NCBI RefSeq assembly: GCF_042687825.1
Contig: NZ_JBHUQE010000009.1
Span: 1 to 64,000, forward strand
Length of the DNA stretch: 64,000 nucleotides
Direction: 5' to 3'
From: Sedimentitalea sp042687825
GTDB taxonomy: Bacteria > Pseudomonadota > Alphaproteobacteria > Rhodobacterales > Rhodobacteraceae
The notes under the pieces are model-generated. The model was not told the origin of the DNA. It was given only the letters and a program-made list of their open reading frames with translations, and did no database searches. Below, one piece after another: positions 51,169-60,164 of the stretch (positions are counted from its first letter, which is position 1; each line of letters starts with the position of its first letter). The translations under genes were made by a program, and so were the position numbers.

Positions 51169-52494
51169 ATGACCACCACCCGCTTTGCCCCTTCGCCCAC
51201 CGGTTACATCCATATCGGCAACCTGCGCACGGCGCTGATGAACTATCTGATCGCCCGCAAGGCCGGCGGCACGTTCATCCTGCGGATCGACGACACCGAT
51301 CCGGAACGGTCAAAAGAGGAATATGTCGATGCGATCAAACGCGATCTGGACTGGCTGGGCCTGCACTGGGACCGGGTCGAGCGTCAGTCGACGCGGCTGG
51401 ACCGCTATGCCGCCGCTGCCGACCGCCTGCGCGAGATCGGCCGGTTCTACGAGGCGTTCGAAACCCCCACCGAACTGGACCTGAAACGCAAGAAACAGCT
51501 GAACATGGGCAAGCCACCGGTCTATGACCGCGCCGCTCTGGCGCTGAGCGAGGCCGAAAAGGACGCGCTGCGCGCCGAGCGGGGCAGCGGCGTGTGGCGG
51601 TTCAAGCTGGATCACGAGCGGATCGAATGGACCGACGGCATTCTGGGCGACATCTCGATCGATGCCGCCAGCGTGTCCGATCCGGTGCTGATCAAGGCGG
51701 ATGGCCAGGTGCTCTATACCATTGCCTCGGTTGTCGATGACACCGAGATGGGGGTGACCGACGTGGTGCGCGGTTCGGACCACGTGACCAACACCGCGAC
51801 CCAGATCCAGATCATCAATGCGCTTGGCGGAACGGTACCGCGTTTCGCGCATCACTCGCTGCTGACCGGTCCCCAGGGCGAGGCCCTGAGCAAGCGGCTG
51901 GGCACGCTGGCGCTGCGCGATCTGCGCGAGCGCGGTGTACAGCCAATGGCGCTGCTCAGCCTGATGGCGCGGCTTGGATCGTCCGATCCGGTCGAGCTGC
52001 GCAGCGACATGGCCGAACTGATCGAAGGCTTCGACATCACCCGCTTCGGCAGCGCCCCGACCAAGTTCGACGTCGAAGACCTGTTCCCGCTGACCGCGCA
52101 TTATCTGCAGGGTCTGCCGCTGGCGGCCGTGCGCGACCACGTGGCGGCCCTGGGCGTGCCCGAGGACATTGCCGAGGATTTCTGGCTGATGGCGCGCGAC
52201 AATATCACCACGCTGGACGATCTGCAGGATTGGTGGCAGCTGTGCCGCGACGGGGCCACGCCGATGGTGGCCGACGAGGACCGCGAATTCATTGATCAGG
52301 CGATGGCGCTGCTGCCCGAGGGGCCGTTTGACAGCACCACATGGGGCGCGTGGACCAGCGCGGTCAAGGCCGCGACAGGGCGCAAGGGCAAGGGACTGTT
52401 CATGCCGCTGCGCAAGGCCGTGACCGGGCGCGAGCGCGGCCCCGAAATGGCAGCCCTGATGCCGTTGCTGCAGGTGGTGCGCGCGCGCGGCTAG
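51169..52494 (+). CDS. gltX: Glutamyl-tRNA synthetase
   Basis: 441 aa class Ib synthetase. HIGH region RFAPSPTGYIHIGNLRTALMNYLIARKAGGTFILRIDDTD, the KMSKS-equivalent EALSKRLG, and VLYTIASVVDDTEMGVTDVVRGSDHVTNTATQIQI are present. The zinc-binding Cys cluster of E. coli GltX is absent. Alphaproteobacteria usually carry two GltX copies, one specialised for tRNA-Gln mischarging; which one this is cannot be told. GGAG precedes the ATG. Confidence 0.93.
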   Translation: MTTTRFAPSPTGYIHIGNLRTALMNYLIARKAGGTFILRIDDTDPERSKEEYVDAIKRDLDWLGLHWDRVERQSTRLDRYAAAADRLREIGRFYEAFETPTELDLKRKKQLNMGKPPVYDRAALALSEAEKDALRAERGSGVWRFKLDHERIEWTDGILGDISIDAASVSDPVLIKADGQVLYTIASVVDDTEMGVTDVVRGSDHVTNTATQIQIINALGGTVPRFAHHSLLTGPQGEALSKRLGTLALRDLRERGVQPMALLSLMARLGSSDPVELRSDMAELIEGFDITRFGSAPTKFDVEDLFPLTAHYLQGLPLAAVRDHVAALGVPEDIAEDFWLMARDNITTLDDLQDWWQLCRDGATPMVADEDREFIDQAMALLPEGPFDSTTWGAWTSAVKAATGRKGKGLFMPLRKAVTGRERGPEMAALMPLLQVVRARG

Positions 52495-52515
52495 GCCTGG
52501 CGCGGACCCGGTGGA

Positions 52516-53094
52516 TCAGGGCGGTGCGTCCGGCAGGATGCGCACGCCCAGCCCGGCGAGATGATCGTCGACAAGGCCGGTTTCCCGGCGCGTCAGTTGC
52601 TGATGGCGCGGATAGCGCGGTGCTGCGCGGTCATTCAGGACCGGGGTATCCCAGCCTCGGGTCGTGGCAAAGAAATTCGCGACCCCGCAATTGCCGAATT
52701 CGCGCAGATAGCCCTGTACCACCACGTCGATATAGCTGAGCAGCACCGGATGCGCGGCCGAGGGTCTGGTATGGCGCTCTGCCGGGACGACATAGACCGC
52801 CACGTCGATTTCCGCAGTGACGCCGTGGCGGACGGCCTCATTGGCGGACAGCCGGTCATAGGCCCATTCGCGCTGATCCAGCGCCTGCCAGTCGCCGCCC
52901 GGGACATGCGCGACCATGCCGTCGATGGTAACCCCAGGGGCCGGTACTGCGGTCAGAAAGGCCAATGGGCGCAGATCGGTATGACGCCAGGCCCGGCACC
53001 AGCCCGACAATTGCGCCGGTCGCGGATCGCCGAAATCATGCGTCGCGCGATTCACCAGGCTGCCATAGCCAAAGAAATAGGGTGCCGAGGTCAT
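52516..53094 (-). CDS. Gamma-glutamylcyclotransferase family protein
   Basis: 192 aa. N-terminal YFFGYGSLVNRATHDFGDPRPAQLSGWCRAW carries the YGSL motif of the AIG2/GGCT fold, and VPGGDWQALDQREWAYDRL includes the catalytic-type Glu. These enzymes release 5-oxoproline from gamma-glutamyl peptides such as glutathione breakdown products, but many homologues have other roles. ATG at 53094 chosen; the upstream start at 53106 is GTG. Shares a divergent promoter region with the Rrf2 gene. Confidence 0.8.
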   Translation of the reverse strand: MTSAPYFFGYGSLVNRATHDFGDPRPAQLSGWCRAWRHTDLRPLAFLTAVPAPGVTIDGMVAHVPGGDWQALDQREWAYDRLSANEAVRHGVTAEIDVAVYVVPAERHTRPSAAHPVLLSYIDVVVQGYLREFGNCGVANFFATTRGWDTPVLNDRAAPRYPRHQQLTRRETGLVDDHLAGLGVRILPDAPP

Positions 53095-53114
53095 CTGGTC
53101 ATGCACTGCTGCGA

Positions 53115-53128
53115 TTGATGTATATCAA
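53115..53128 (+). promoter_or_regulatory. Perfect FNR/FnrL box
   Basis: TTGATgtatATCAA matches the FNR consensus TTGAT-N4-ATCAA at every conserved position. It lies between the GGCT gene (ATG 53094, 20 bases away) and the Rrf2 gene (GTG 53188, 59 bases away), so the anaerobic regulator FnrL may control either or both. Confidence 0.75.
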
Positions 53129-53187
53129 ACCGCTTTTTGCGGCGATGTGCAACAAACTCAACCTGCGGGAATGCGAGGAACGATCCG

Positions 53188-53634
53188 GTGCGAATCACCA
53201 AGCGAACGAATATCGCGGTCAGGCTGCTGATGTATTGCGCGGCGAACACCGACCGGCTGGTCACAAAAGCCGAGATCGCGGAATGCTGCAACATCTCGGA
53301 AAACCATCTGGCCCAGGTCATCAACCAGCTCAGCCAACTGGAATATCTGCGCACCCAACGCGGGCGCAATGGCGGCATGTCGCTGGCCCGCAGCGCAGCC
53401 GATATCCGCATCGGCGACGTATTCCGCGATGTCGAGGGCAACCTGCCGATCGCCGAGTGTTTCGCGGATGCCGACAACACCTGTCCGCTGGTCCGGGCCT
53501 GCCGGCTGCGGGTGGCGCTGACCCAGGCGGCGCAGGCGTTTTATGCCTCGTTGGACGAACTGTCGCTGGACTCGCTGGTGTGCAACAATACCGAACTGAT
53601 CCGGCTGTTGCAGCCGGTCAGCTGCGCGCGCTGA
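53188..53634 (+). CDS. Rrf2 family [Fe-S] transcriptional regulator, RirA/NsrR-like
   Basis: 148 aa, N-terminal winged helix (RITKRTNIAVRLLMYCAAN, EIAECCNISENHLAQVINQLSQLEYLRTQRGRNGGMSLAR) and three cysteines at 91, 99 and 105 (C-X7-C-X5-C) in AECFADADNTCPLVRACRLR that would hold an iron-sulfur cluster. This spacing and the surrounding sequence resemble RirA, the iron regulator of alphaproteobacteria; NsrR-type nitric oxide sensing is the alternative. The GTG at 53188 is set by GAGGAA eight bases upstream. A perfect FNR box lies upstream. Confidence 0.85.
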   Translation: MRITKRTNIAVRLLMYCAANTDRLVTKAEIAECCNISENHLAQVINQLSQLEYLRTQRGRNGGMSLARSAADIRIGDVFRDVEGNLPIAECFADADNTCPLVRACRLRVALTQAAQAFYASLDELSLDSLVCNNTELIRLLQPVSCAR

Positions 53635-56163
53635 TCATTCGCGCCCGCGCAGCACCTGCGCCGGGCGCGCCGCCAGCGGCCGCCAGGCGAATGCCAGCCC
53701 GGCCAACAGGGTTGCCAGCACGCCGCCGAACACGATGCCCAGGGCCGAAGACCAGATCACAGCGAAATCCGTGTCCAGCACGAACCGGCTGACCGCCCAG
53801 CCGCCGGCAATGCCCGCCGCCAGCGCCACCGCCCCGGCCGCGGCCCCCAGCAGCGCGGCGCGCAATGCCAGGCTGGTCAGGATTCGGCGGCGCGAGGCGC
53901 CCAGCGTCTTGAGAACCGCCGCCTCGTAGGTGCGCGCCTGCTCGCCGGCGGCGGCGGCGCCGATCAGCACCAGGAACCCGGTCAACAGCGTCGCCCCGGC
54001 ACCATACGAGGTGGCGCTGGCCAGCCCGGCCAGCAGATCCGAGACCCGGTCGATGGCATCGCGCACCCGGATGGCGGTGATGTTGGGATACATGTCTGCC
54101 AGATCGCGCAAAATCCGGCTTTCGGCGGCATCCTCGGCATAGACCGTCGAGATGAAACTGTGCGGCGCGCCGGACAGGGCGGCGGGGTTCATCGTCATGA
54201 CAAAACCCAGACCCCCGGTCGAGAAATCGACTTCGCGGAAACTGGCGATGGTGGCGGTAATGTCGCGGCCCAGGATGTTGACGGTCAGGGTGTCACCCAG
54301 CGCCAGCCCCAGTTCGGCGGCCTCTTCGGCGGCAAAGCTGATCAGGGGCGGGCCGGCATAGTTCCGGGGCCACCAGCTGCCGGCGGTCAGGCGGGTGGCG
54401 CTGGGCATGGTCTCGGCATAGGTCAGGCCGCGATCGCCCCGCACCACCCAATGATCGCCGGCGACGTCCCGGGCCGGTTTGCCGTTGATGCGGGTCACCA
54501 CGCCGCGCAGCATCGGCGCGCTTTCCAGCCGGCTGACGGCGGGGTCCGTGGTCAGGCGTTCAGTAAAGCCCGCGATCTGATCTTTTTGGATATCGACAAA
54601 GAAATAGGACGGCGCGACCTCTGGCAGATCGCCCGAGATCGCGTTGCGCAGATTGCCGTCGATCTGCCCGACGGCAGCCAGCACCGACAGACCCAGCCCC
54701 AGCGACAGAACCACCGAGGTGGCGCCTTCGCGCGGATCGGAAATGGCGGCCAGCGCCCAGCGAAATGCTGGCCGGCCCCGGGCGGCCACGCCGCCGCGGC
54801 GCGCCACGGCGCGGATCGCCAGCGCCGAGACCGACAGCAGCAGCAGCGACAAAGTCAGCCCGCCGGTGGTCCACAGGGTCAGCCCCGCGGTGCCGCTGAA
54901 CCAGGCCGCCAGACCGACCAGCGCGGCAAGCCCGGCCAGGATCGCCACCAGATAGCGCAGCGGCGGCAGCAGCCGGGCGCTGGACAGCGCATCGCGAAAC
55001 AGCGTCGCGGCCCGGACCTCCTCGGTGCGGGCCAGCGGCCACAGGGTAAAGATCAGCGCCGTCAACAGACCATAGATCGCCGCTTCGGCCAGCGGTGCGG
55101 GATAGACCGCGAACAGGGCCGGGATCGGCAGCTGCGTCTCGATCAGGGGGCCCAGCAACACCGGCACCAGCGCCCCAAGGCACAGGCCCAGAGCGATGCC
55201 CAGAACGGACAGGATGCCGATTTGCAGGAAATAGGTCTGAAACACCGTCGCCCGGTCCGCGCCCAGAGTACGGAGGGTGGCGATAACGCCGGTCTTTTCG
55301 GCCAGATAAGCGCGCACCGCCGCCGATACGCCGATGCCGCCCACCGCCAGCCCCGACAGACCGACCAGTACCAGGAACGAGCCCAGCTGCGCGATGAACC
55401 GGGCCACGTTCGGGGCGCCGTTACGGGCATCGGTCCAGCGCAGCCCGGCGCTTTCGTACCGGGCGCGGGCCTCGGCGGCCAGTCGCGGCAGATCGGTGCC
55501 CGGCGGCAGATCCAGGCGATACTTGCTGGCATAAAGCGAGCCGGGCGCCAGCAGGCCCGACGCGCCCAGGCTGTCGCTGGCGACCAGGGTGCGCGGCCCC
55601 AGCCCATAGCCGTCGGCGGCGCCGTCCGGTTCATGTACCAGGGTGGCCATCAGAACGAATTCCTGTGTGCCCAGCCGAAAGCGTTGCCCCGGGGACAGGC
55701 CCAGCCGTCCCACCAACTCCGGCGCCATCACCGCACCGGGCCGACCGTCGCGCCCGGCCAGCGCCTGTTCCAGGCCGATCTCGGGGTCCAGACGCGGCGT
55801 CCCGATCAGCGGATAGGCGTCATCGACCGCCTTGACCTGGGTCAGGGCGCGGTCGGTTTCGCCCTCGCGCTCGACCACCGCCATCGAGCGAAAATCCAGG
55901 ATCTCCGAGACCCGATCGGCCTTTTCGGACATCCATCGGCGTTCTTCCAGGGTGGCGTGGCGGTAGGTGAACCGCATTTCCGCGTCCCCCCCCAACAGCG
56001 CCGCACCCTCTTGCGCCAACCCGGCCTCGATGCCCGATCGCACCGAACCGACCGTGGCGATCGCCGCGACTCCCAGGGTCAGGCAGGCCAGAAAGATGCG
56101 GAACCCGTGCAACCCGCCGCGCAGTTCGCGGCGGGCAAAGCGGGCGGCCAGACGCAGGCTCAT
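53635..56163 (-). CDS. ABC transporter permease, FtsX/YbbP type
   Basis: 842 aa with about ten transmembrane helices and two large periplasmic domains in the FtsX/MacB permease pattern (N-terminal helix FRIFLACLTLGVAAIATVGSVRSG, mid helices, C-terminal FLVLIGAAAAGEQARTYEAAVLKTLGASRRRIL). YbbP-type permeases pair with YbbA ATPases and are next to TesA in many genomes, exactly as here. Cargo unknown. ATGA overlap with the ATPase gene. Start MSLRLAARF at 56163. Stop is adjacent to the convergent Rrf2 stop. Confidence 0.88.
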   Translation of the reverse strand: MSLRLAARFARRELRGGLHGFRIFLACLTLGVAAIATVGSVRSGIEAGLAQEGAALLGGDAEMRFTYRHATLEERRWMSEKADRVSEILDFRSMAVVEREGETDRALTQVKAVDDAYPLIGTPRLDPEIGLEQALAGRDGRPGAVMAPELVGRLGLSPGQRFRLGTQEFVLMATLVHEPDGAADGYGLGPRTLVASDSLGASGLLAPGSLYASKYRLDLPPGTDLPRLAAEARARYESAGLRWTDARNGAPNVARFIAQLGSFLVLVGLSGLAVGGIGVSAAVRAYLAEKTGVIATLRTLGADRATVFQTYFLQIGILSVLGIALGLCLGALVPVLLGPLIETQLPIPALFAVYPAPLAEAAIYGLLTALIFTLWPLARTEEVRAATLFRDALSSARLLPPLRYLVAILAGLAALVGLAAWFSGTAGLTLWTTGGLTLSLLLLSVSALAIRAVARRGGVAARGRPAFRWALAAISDPREGATSVVLSLGLGLSVLAAVGQIDGNLRNAISGDLPEVAPSYFFVDIQKDQIAGFTERLTTDPAVSRLESAPMLRGVVTRINGKPARDVAGDHWVVRGDRGLTYAETMPSATRLTAGSWWPRNYAGPPLISFAAEEAAELGLALGDTLTVNILGRDITATIASFREVDFSTGGLGFVMTMNPAALSGAPHSFISTVYAEDAAESRILRDLADMYPNITAIRVRDAIDRVSDLLAGLASATSYGAGATLLTGFLVLIGAAAAGEQARTYEAAVLKTLGASRRRILTSLALRAALLGAAAGAVALAAGIAGGWAVSRFVLDTDFAVIWSSALGIVFGGVLATLLAGLAFAWRPLAARPAQVLRGRE

Positions 56164-56855
56164 TCCGCCGCCTTGCGCGCCGCGTCCGGATCGATCCGGC
56201 CATCGCGCAGCCGGATCACCCGGTCGCAACGGGCGGCCAGTTCATGCGAATGGGTCACCAGCACCAGAGTCGCGCCATGCCGGTCGCGCAGCCCGAACAG
56301 CAGCTCGATGATGGCTGCGCCATTGCTCTGGTCCAGATTGCCGGTGGGTTCGTCCGCCAGCAGGATCTGCGGCCGCGGCGCCGAGGCGCGGGCCAGCGCC
56401 ACGCGTTGCTGTTCGCCGCCCGACATCTGCGCCGGGTAGTGGTTGGCCCGATGCGCCAGCCCGACGGTCTCCAGTTCGGCGGCGGCGCGGTCAAAGGCGT
56501 CGCGCGCACCGGCCAGTTCCAGCGGCGTCGCGACATTCTCCAGCGCGGTCATCGTCGGGATCAGGTGAAAGGACTGGAACACCACCCCCATGTGATCGCG
56601 GCGGAAACGCGCCAGCGCGTCCTCGTCCATGGCCGTCAGATCGTGACCCAGCGCGGTGATGTCGCCGCTGCTGACCTGTTCCAGCCCGCCCATCAGCATC
56701 AGCAGCGAGGATTTGCCCGATCCCGAGGGGCCGACCAGGCCCAGCGTCTCGCCGCGTTGCACATCCAGGGTGATGGAATGCAGGATATCGACAGGGCCGG
56801 CATTGCCATTCAGCGACAAACAAGCATCTTTGAGGGAAAGGATGGGGTCGGTCAT
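56160..56855 (-). CDS. ABC transporter ATP-binding protein, YbbA type
   Basis: 231 aa ATPase of the MacB/LolD-like group. Walker A GLVGPSGSGKSSLLMLMGGLEQ, Q-loop GVVFQSFHLIPTMTALENV, signature MSGGEQQRVALARASAPRPQILLADEPTGNLD, and a switch His in VTHSHELA. All motifs intact. Overlaps the permease gene by 4 bases. The start at 56855 gives the family N-terminus (MTDPILSLKDACLSL); the longer open frame covers the divergent esterase gene. Confidence 0.92.
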   Translation of the reverse strand: MTDPILSLKDACLSLNGNAGPVDILHSITLDVQRGETLGLVGPSGSGKSSLLMLMGGLEQVSSGDITALGHDLTAMDEDALARFRRDHMGVVFQSFHLIPTMTALENVATPLELAGARDAFDRAAAELETVGLAHRANHYPAQMSGGEQQRVALARASAPRPQILLADEPTGNLDQSNGAAIIELLFGLRDRHGATLVLVTHSHELAARCDRVIRLRDGRIDPDAARKAAE

Positions 56856-56906
56856 GGGCCCTGCAATTGTTAGGTATTTCAAATGGCATATGGAGCATTG
56901 ACGGCG

Positions 56907-57551
56907 ATGCGCAAGGTGATGGCGGCAATTGCCTTTTCTTTTTGCGGTCTGGCCGCCGCCGCCGAACCGGTGACCATTGCCGCGTTGGGGGACAGTCTGA
57001 CGCAAGGCTACGGATTGGTCCAGCAGGACGGGTTCGTACCACAATTGCAGGCCTGGCTGCGCAGCAACGGCGCGGATGTGGTGGTGATCAATGCCGGCGT
57101 GTCGGGCGATACCACCGCGGGGGGCGCCGCCCGTGTCGATTGGACCCTGACCCCGGAAGTGGACGCGATGATCGTCGCGCTGGGCGGCAACGATCTGTTG
57201 CGCGGCATCGAACCGGCGGTCAGCCGTGGTCATCTCGAGACCATTCTGCGCGCCACCCAGACCGCCGGGGTCGAGGTGCTGTTGGTCGGCATGCGCGCGC
57301 CGGGCAATTACGGTCCCGACTACAAGGCGGCGTTTGATGCGATCTATCCCGAGCTGTCGGCGGCTTATGACACGCTTTACGCCGAGAGTTTCTTTGCCGG
57401 TCTGGGCGGCGACACGGCAGAGGCGGTGCAGATGCGCGCCTTTATGCAGCCCGACGGCATTCACCCGAATGCCGAGGGGGTCAAGCGCATCGTCGCGGCG
57501 CTGGGGCCAGAGGTGTTGCGGCTGGTGGACCGCGCCAGACGCTCCGATTAG
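56907..57551 (+). CDS. TesA-like secreted SGNH arylesterase/thioesterase
   Basis: 214 aa periplasmic SGNH hydrolase. Signal peptide MRKVMAAIAFSFCGLAAA, block I LGDSLTQGYGL (Ser), block II NAGVSGDTTAGG (Gly), block III ALGGNDLLRG (Asn), block V DGIHPN (Asp-His). Family members cleave esters, thioesters or lysophospholipids. Two starts: ATG 56907, matching the signal peptide, chosen; ATG 56883 is the alternative. Divergent from the YbbA/YbbP unit, the same linkage as tesA-ybbA-ybbP in E. coli. Confidence 0.88.
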   Translation: MRKVMAAIAFSFCGLAAAAEPVTIAALGDSLTQGYGLVQQDGFVPQLQAWLRSNGADVVVINAGVSGDTTAGGAARVDWTLTPEVDAMIVALGGNDLLRGIEPAVSRGHLETILRATQTAGVEVLLVGMRAPGNYGPDYKAAFDAIYPELSAAYDTLYAESFFAGLGGDTAEAVQMRAFMQPDGIHPNAEGVKRIVAALGPEVLRLVDRARRSD

Positions 57552-57949
57552 GCCATGTCGGGCCTGCGGGTCTTTCCGGCGGAACCCTCTGTGCTCCTGT
57601 CCGCCCGGCTGGCGGTCTCGGTCGCGGCCAACGCGGATGAACGCCCGCGTCGCGACATCACCCGACCGGGGCAGGGGGCAGTGCCGGACGCGCCGGGGCA
57701 CGACCCCGGCCACGCGCATCAGGGCCTGCGGCCCGCCAATGCCCGAGACCACCGTCAGCGCCCGACCGGATACGCTGTCTGAATAATCGCCTCGGTTCGG
57801 ACAGGCACCCCCTTGCCGGTCGATAGCCGCCGTCGAGAAACCGGCAAGGCGCGGTGCAATGCGCGCAGACCCGCAGACCGGCTGTTGGTGGAGAGGACCT
57901 GCAGGGCACCGGTTCGCAAGACGGCGGTTCCGAGGCCTGCGCCAGGCGG
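57552..57949. other. Gene-free stretch after the esterase gene
   Basis: About 400 bases. Open frames on both strands (57555-57782 plus, 57658-57909 minus) give Arg/Pro/Ala-rich translations without recognisable motifs or ribosome binding sites. I see no terminator, tRNA or repeat; it could be the decayed remains of a gene. Confidence 0.4.
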
Positions 57950-58480
57950 TCAGTCCAGGTCTTCCAGACGGCGCAGATCGGCCTGAGAATAGAAATCGCG
58001 GATCATGCCGTCATCGCCGGCGCGAAAGTTGTGGTCCTGCGGCAGACAGTTCAATCCGCAGATCTGGATCGCCACCCGCGCGATACTGTCGACATACCAA
58101 AGGCGCCCGCCCGGGGTCGATATATAGCCGTCGACACCTTCGCGGGCGTCGCTGTCGATGTCCAGCGAAGTGGGAAATTCGGCCGGTACATCGGGATCAT
58201 AGGCCCCATGGGTGTGCAGCGAGGCCACCAGCGCCAGCCCGTTGTCGGTCATCCAGGGCGTACAGCCGTCATGACCGCCGCGCTGCATTTCTGTAAAGCC
58301 GATTTGACCATCCTGGGTGTATCCGAGATAGCCGCAATATTCCCGGTTCGTGGCAAAGGACAGGTGCTGGGCCCGTGCCAGCCATTCCTGCGCGGCGGCG
58401 ATCTCGTCTTCGGGTGGTCGTGCGACCGAAGGCTGGGCAAACACCAGCGACAGAGCGGTCAGAGCATAGACGAGGATCAT
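57950..58480 (-). CDS. DUF4329 exported protein
   Basis: 176 aa with a signal peptide (MILVYALTALSLVFAQPSVA). The DUF4329 core is clear: NREYCGYLGYTQDGQIGFTEMQRGGHDGCTPWMTDNGLALVASLHTHGAYDPDVPAEFPTSLDIDSDAREGVDGYISTPGGRLWYVD. HTHG with a downstream S-x-D is like the JAB/MPN metal site (H-x-H...S/D), so a metallo-isopeptidase-like role is possible. Paired cysteines suggest periplasmic disulfides. Starts 51 bases downstream of the L,D-transpeptidase stop, same strand. Confidence 0.78.
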   Translation of the reverse strand: MILVYALTALSLVFAQPSVARPPEDEIAAAQEWLARAQHLSFATNREYCGYLGYTQDGQIGFTEMQRGGHDGCTPWMTDNGLALVASLHTHGAYDPDVPAEFPTSLDIDSDAREGVDGYISTPGGRLWYVDSIARVAIQICGLNCLPQDHNFRAGDDGMIRDFYSQADLRRLEDLD

Positions 58481-58530
58481 GCCCGCACCCCGTCAGAGGG
58501 AAGCCGACCAGACGCGCGCAGTGGCCCGGA

Positions 58531-59085
58531 TCACAGAACGGTCACCACAGTGCCGATCGGTACCCGTTCATACAGGTCGGTCACATGCTCGTTCAACATC
58601 CGGATACAGCCGTTGGACACGGAATGACCGATGCTTTCGGGCTGGGTGGTGCCGTGGATGCGGAAATAGGTGTCGATGCCGTTCTGGAACAGATACAATG
58701 CCCGGGCGCCCAGCGGATTGTCCGGCCCACCCGGCTGAACATAGTCGTTGTCGATGAATTTCGAGTAGGCCCGGGGATCGCGCTCGATCATTTCCTGGGT
58801 CGGGCGCCAGGTCGGCCATTCCTTTTTGACGTCGATGGTGGCGGTGCCGGTGAATTCCAGACCCGCCTTTCCCACGCCGACGCCGTAGCGCATCGCCTTG
58901 CGCGGCTCGACCACGAAATACAGATAATAGGAACGCGGCAGGATCAGCATCTGGCCCGGCAGGAACTGTTTCTTGATCCGCACCATTTGCGGAGTCGGGT
59001 CGAATTCTACCCTTTTGGCGGCGGCCGCGCGGGGCAGCACAAGGGCCGCGGCAGAGGCTGCAAGGAATTTTCGGCGTGCAATCAT
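58531..59085 (-). CDS. L,D-transpeptidase (YkuD family)
   Basis: 184 aa. N-terminal MIARRKFLAASAAALVLPRAAAA has a twin-arginine-like RRKF start, suggesting export by Tat. YkuD core: QMLILPRSYYLYFVVEPRKAMRYGVGVGK, ATIDVKKEWPTWRPTQEMIERDP, FRIHGTTQPESIGHSVSNGCIRMLNEHV with the catalytic Cys in SNGCIRM. Forms 3-3 crosslinks or attaches lipoproteins to peptidoglycan. Start at 59085; the open frame continues far upstream without coding character. Confidence 0.9.
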   Translation of the reverse strand: MIARRKFLAASAAALVLPRAAAAKRVEFDPTPQMVRIKKQFLPGQMLILPRSYYLYFVVEPRKAMRYGVGVGKAGLEFTGTATIDVKKEWPTWRPTQEMIERDPRAYSKFIDNDYVQPGGPDNPLGARALYLFQNGIDTYFRIHGTTQPESIGHSVSNGCIRMLNEHVTDLYERVPIGTVVTVL

Positions 59086-59228
59086 GACCGGTCTCGTCTG
59101 TAAAATGGAACTGTTGCGGCCATTTTTGGCCGTTGTTGCGCGTGGGTCAATGGGATCGGGACAATCCGAGCGTCTTCTCAGGCCATTGTGACCGGTACGG
59201 CACCGTGGCGCTCTGGACGGTGCCGGGC

Positions 59229-59579
59229 CTACAGCTTGAACCCCAGCCGGGCGGCCAGCCAGATCATCGCCAGATACAGCGCGACGGTCAGCAGACAGCC
59301 CAGGGTCAATGCGCTCCAGAACGACCAGCCGCGATTCAGCAGGCCCGGTATCAGCAGGAACATCGGCAGCGACGGCAGTACGTACCAGAAGGTCGCTGCC
59401 GCGTGATGCGCCATGTTGGCCGCGTCCGGTTTGTCGTGCCACAGCCAGATCATGCCCATGACCGAGATCAGCGGCAACGAGGCGATCAGGGCGCCCAGCC
59501 CCGGTTGACGTTTCGCGACTTCGGACACCAGCGCGATGATGATCCCCGATAACAGGGCCTTGGTGATGAGATACCACAT
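59229..59579 (-). CDS. DUF3147 inner-membrane protein
   Basis: 116 aa with four hydrophobic helices: LLSGIIIALVSEVAKRQPGLGALIASLPLISVMGMIWLW (the DUF3147 signature SEVAKR..GALIASLPL), then MAHHAAATFWYVLPSLPMFLLIPGLL and LTLGCLLTVALYLAMIWLA. Function unknown. ATG at 59579 used; a TTG at 59609 is the alternative. Confidence 0.8.
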   Translation of the reverse strand: MWYLITKALLSGIIIALVSEVAKRQPGLGALIASLPLISVMGMIWLWHDKPDAANMAHHAAATFWYVLPSLPMFLLIPGLLNRGWSFWSALTLGCLLTVALYLAMIWLAARLGFKL

Positions 59580-59650
59580 GCGGGAAATCTGCCGGTTTCG
59601 GGGCAGCAATGCAATTTCATCTGCTCCGGAAAACCCGCCTAGGTCCGGGC

Positions 59651-59682
59651 AAAGAAAAAGGCGGGCACCAAGCCCGCCTTTG
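59651..59682 (-). terminator. Rho-independent terminator after cspA
   Basis: On the minus strand AAAGGCGGGC / GCCCGCCTTT form a perfect stem around TTGGT, followed by TTTTTCTTT. It lies 50 bases after the cspA stop. Confidence 0.85.
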
Positions 59683-59732
59683 ATGTCTTGTCGAATCGTG
59701 TCCCGATCAGGGGGCGATCCGAAATCCCGGCC

Positions 59733-59939
59733 TCAGGCCAGAGCCAGATTGGCGGCGCTTTCGCGTCCGTCACGACCCGACTCGATGTCGAAGGTGACTT
59801 TCTGGTTGTCGGCCAGGCCGGTCAGGCCGGCGCGCTCGACGGCCGAAATGTGGACAAAGACGTCCTTGCTGCCGCCATCGGGTGCGATAAAGCCGTAGCC
59901 TTTGGTAGAGTTGAACCATTTCACGGTGCCAGTGGCCAT
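59733..59939 (-). CDS. cspA: Cold shock protein, CspA family
   Basis: 68 aa single cold-shock domain, an RNA chaperone. MATGTVKWFNSTKGYGFIAPDGGSKDVFVHISAVERAGL contains RNP1 (KGYGFI) and RNP2 (VFVHI), then NQKVTFDIESGRDGRESAANLALA. ATAGGAGACCACGG precedes the ATG. Upstream (59940-60164) is a ~225-base region with no gene, probably the long cold-shock leader; I could not define its promoter. Confidence 0.95.
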   Translation of the reverse strand: MATGTVKWFNSTKGYGFIAPDGGSKDVFVHISAVERAGLTGLADNQKVTFDIESGRDGRESAANLALA

Positions 59940-60164
59940 GTCCGTGGTCTCCTATAGTATTTGCTGTCCGCGGAATTGCGACAGCCCGGCGCGGTTGGTC
60001 TGGATCGAAGACTGACCGCCGAAAAAGGAGACAGTGGGTCGACAAAGAATAACGTTAGCGGTGACCGATATGGCAGCTTGCCCCGAGTCTGGCAAGAAAA
60101 AATGCGCACATGATTGCGGTTGACGACAAAGGGCTGGCCGGTACCGGCAGGGCGGGCGGCGCGT

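Noticed and set aside
54160..56439. 759-codon open frame opposite the ABC permease
   Set aside because: Translation is Gln/Arg/Gly-rich, typical antisense frame; no ribosome binding site.
60137..60148. GCCGGTACCGGC palindrome near the epimerase 3' end
   Set aside because: Short GC-rich self-complementary sequence without a T-run; likely chance.
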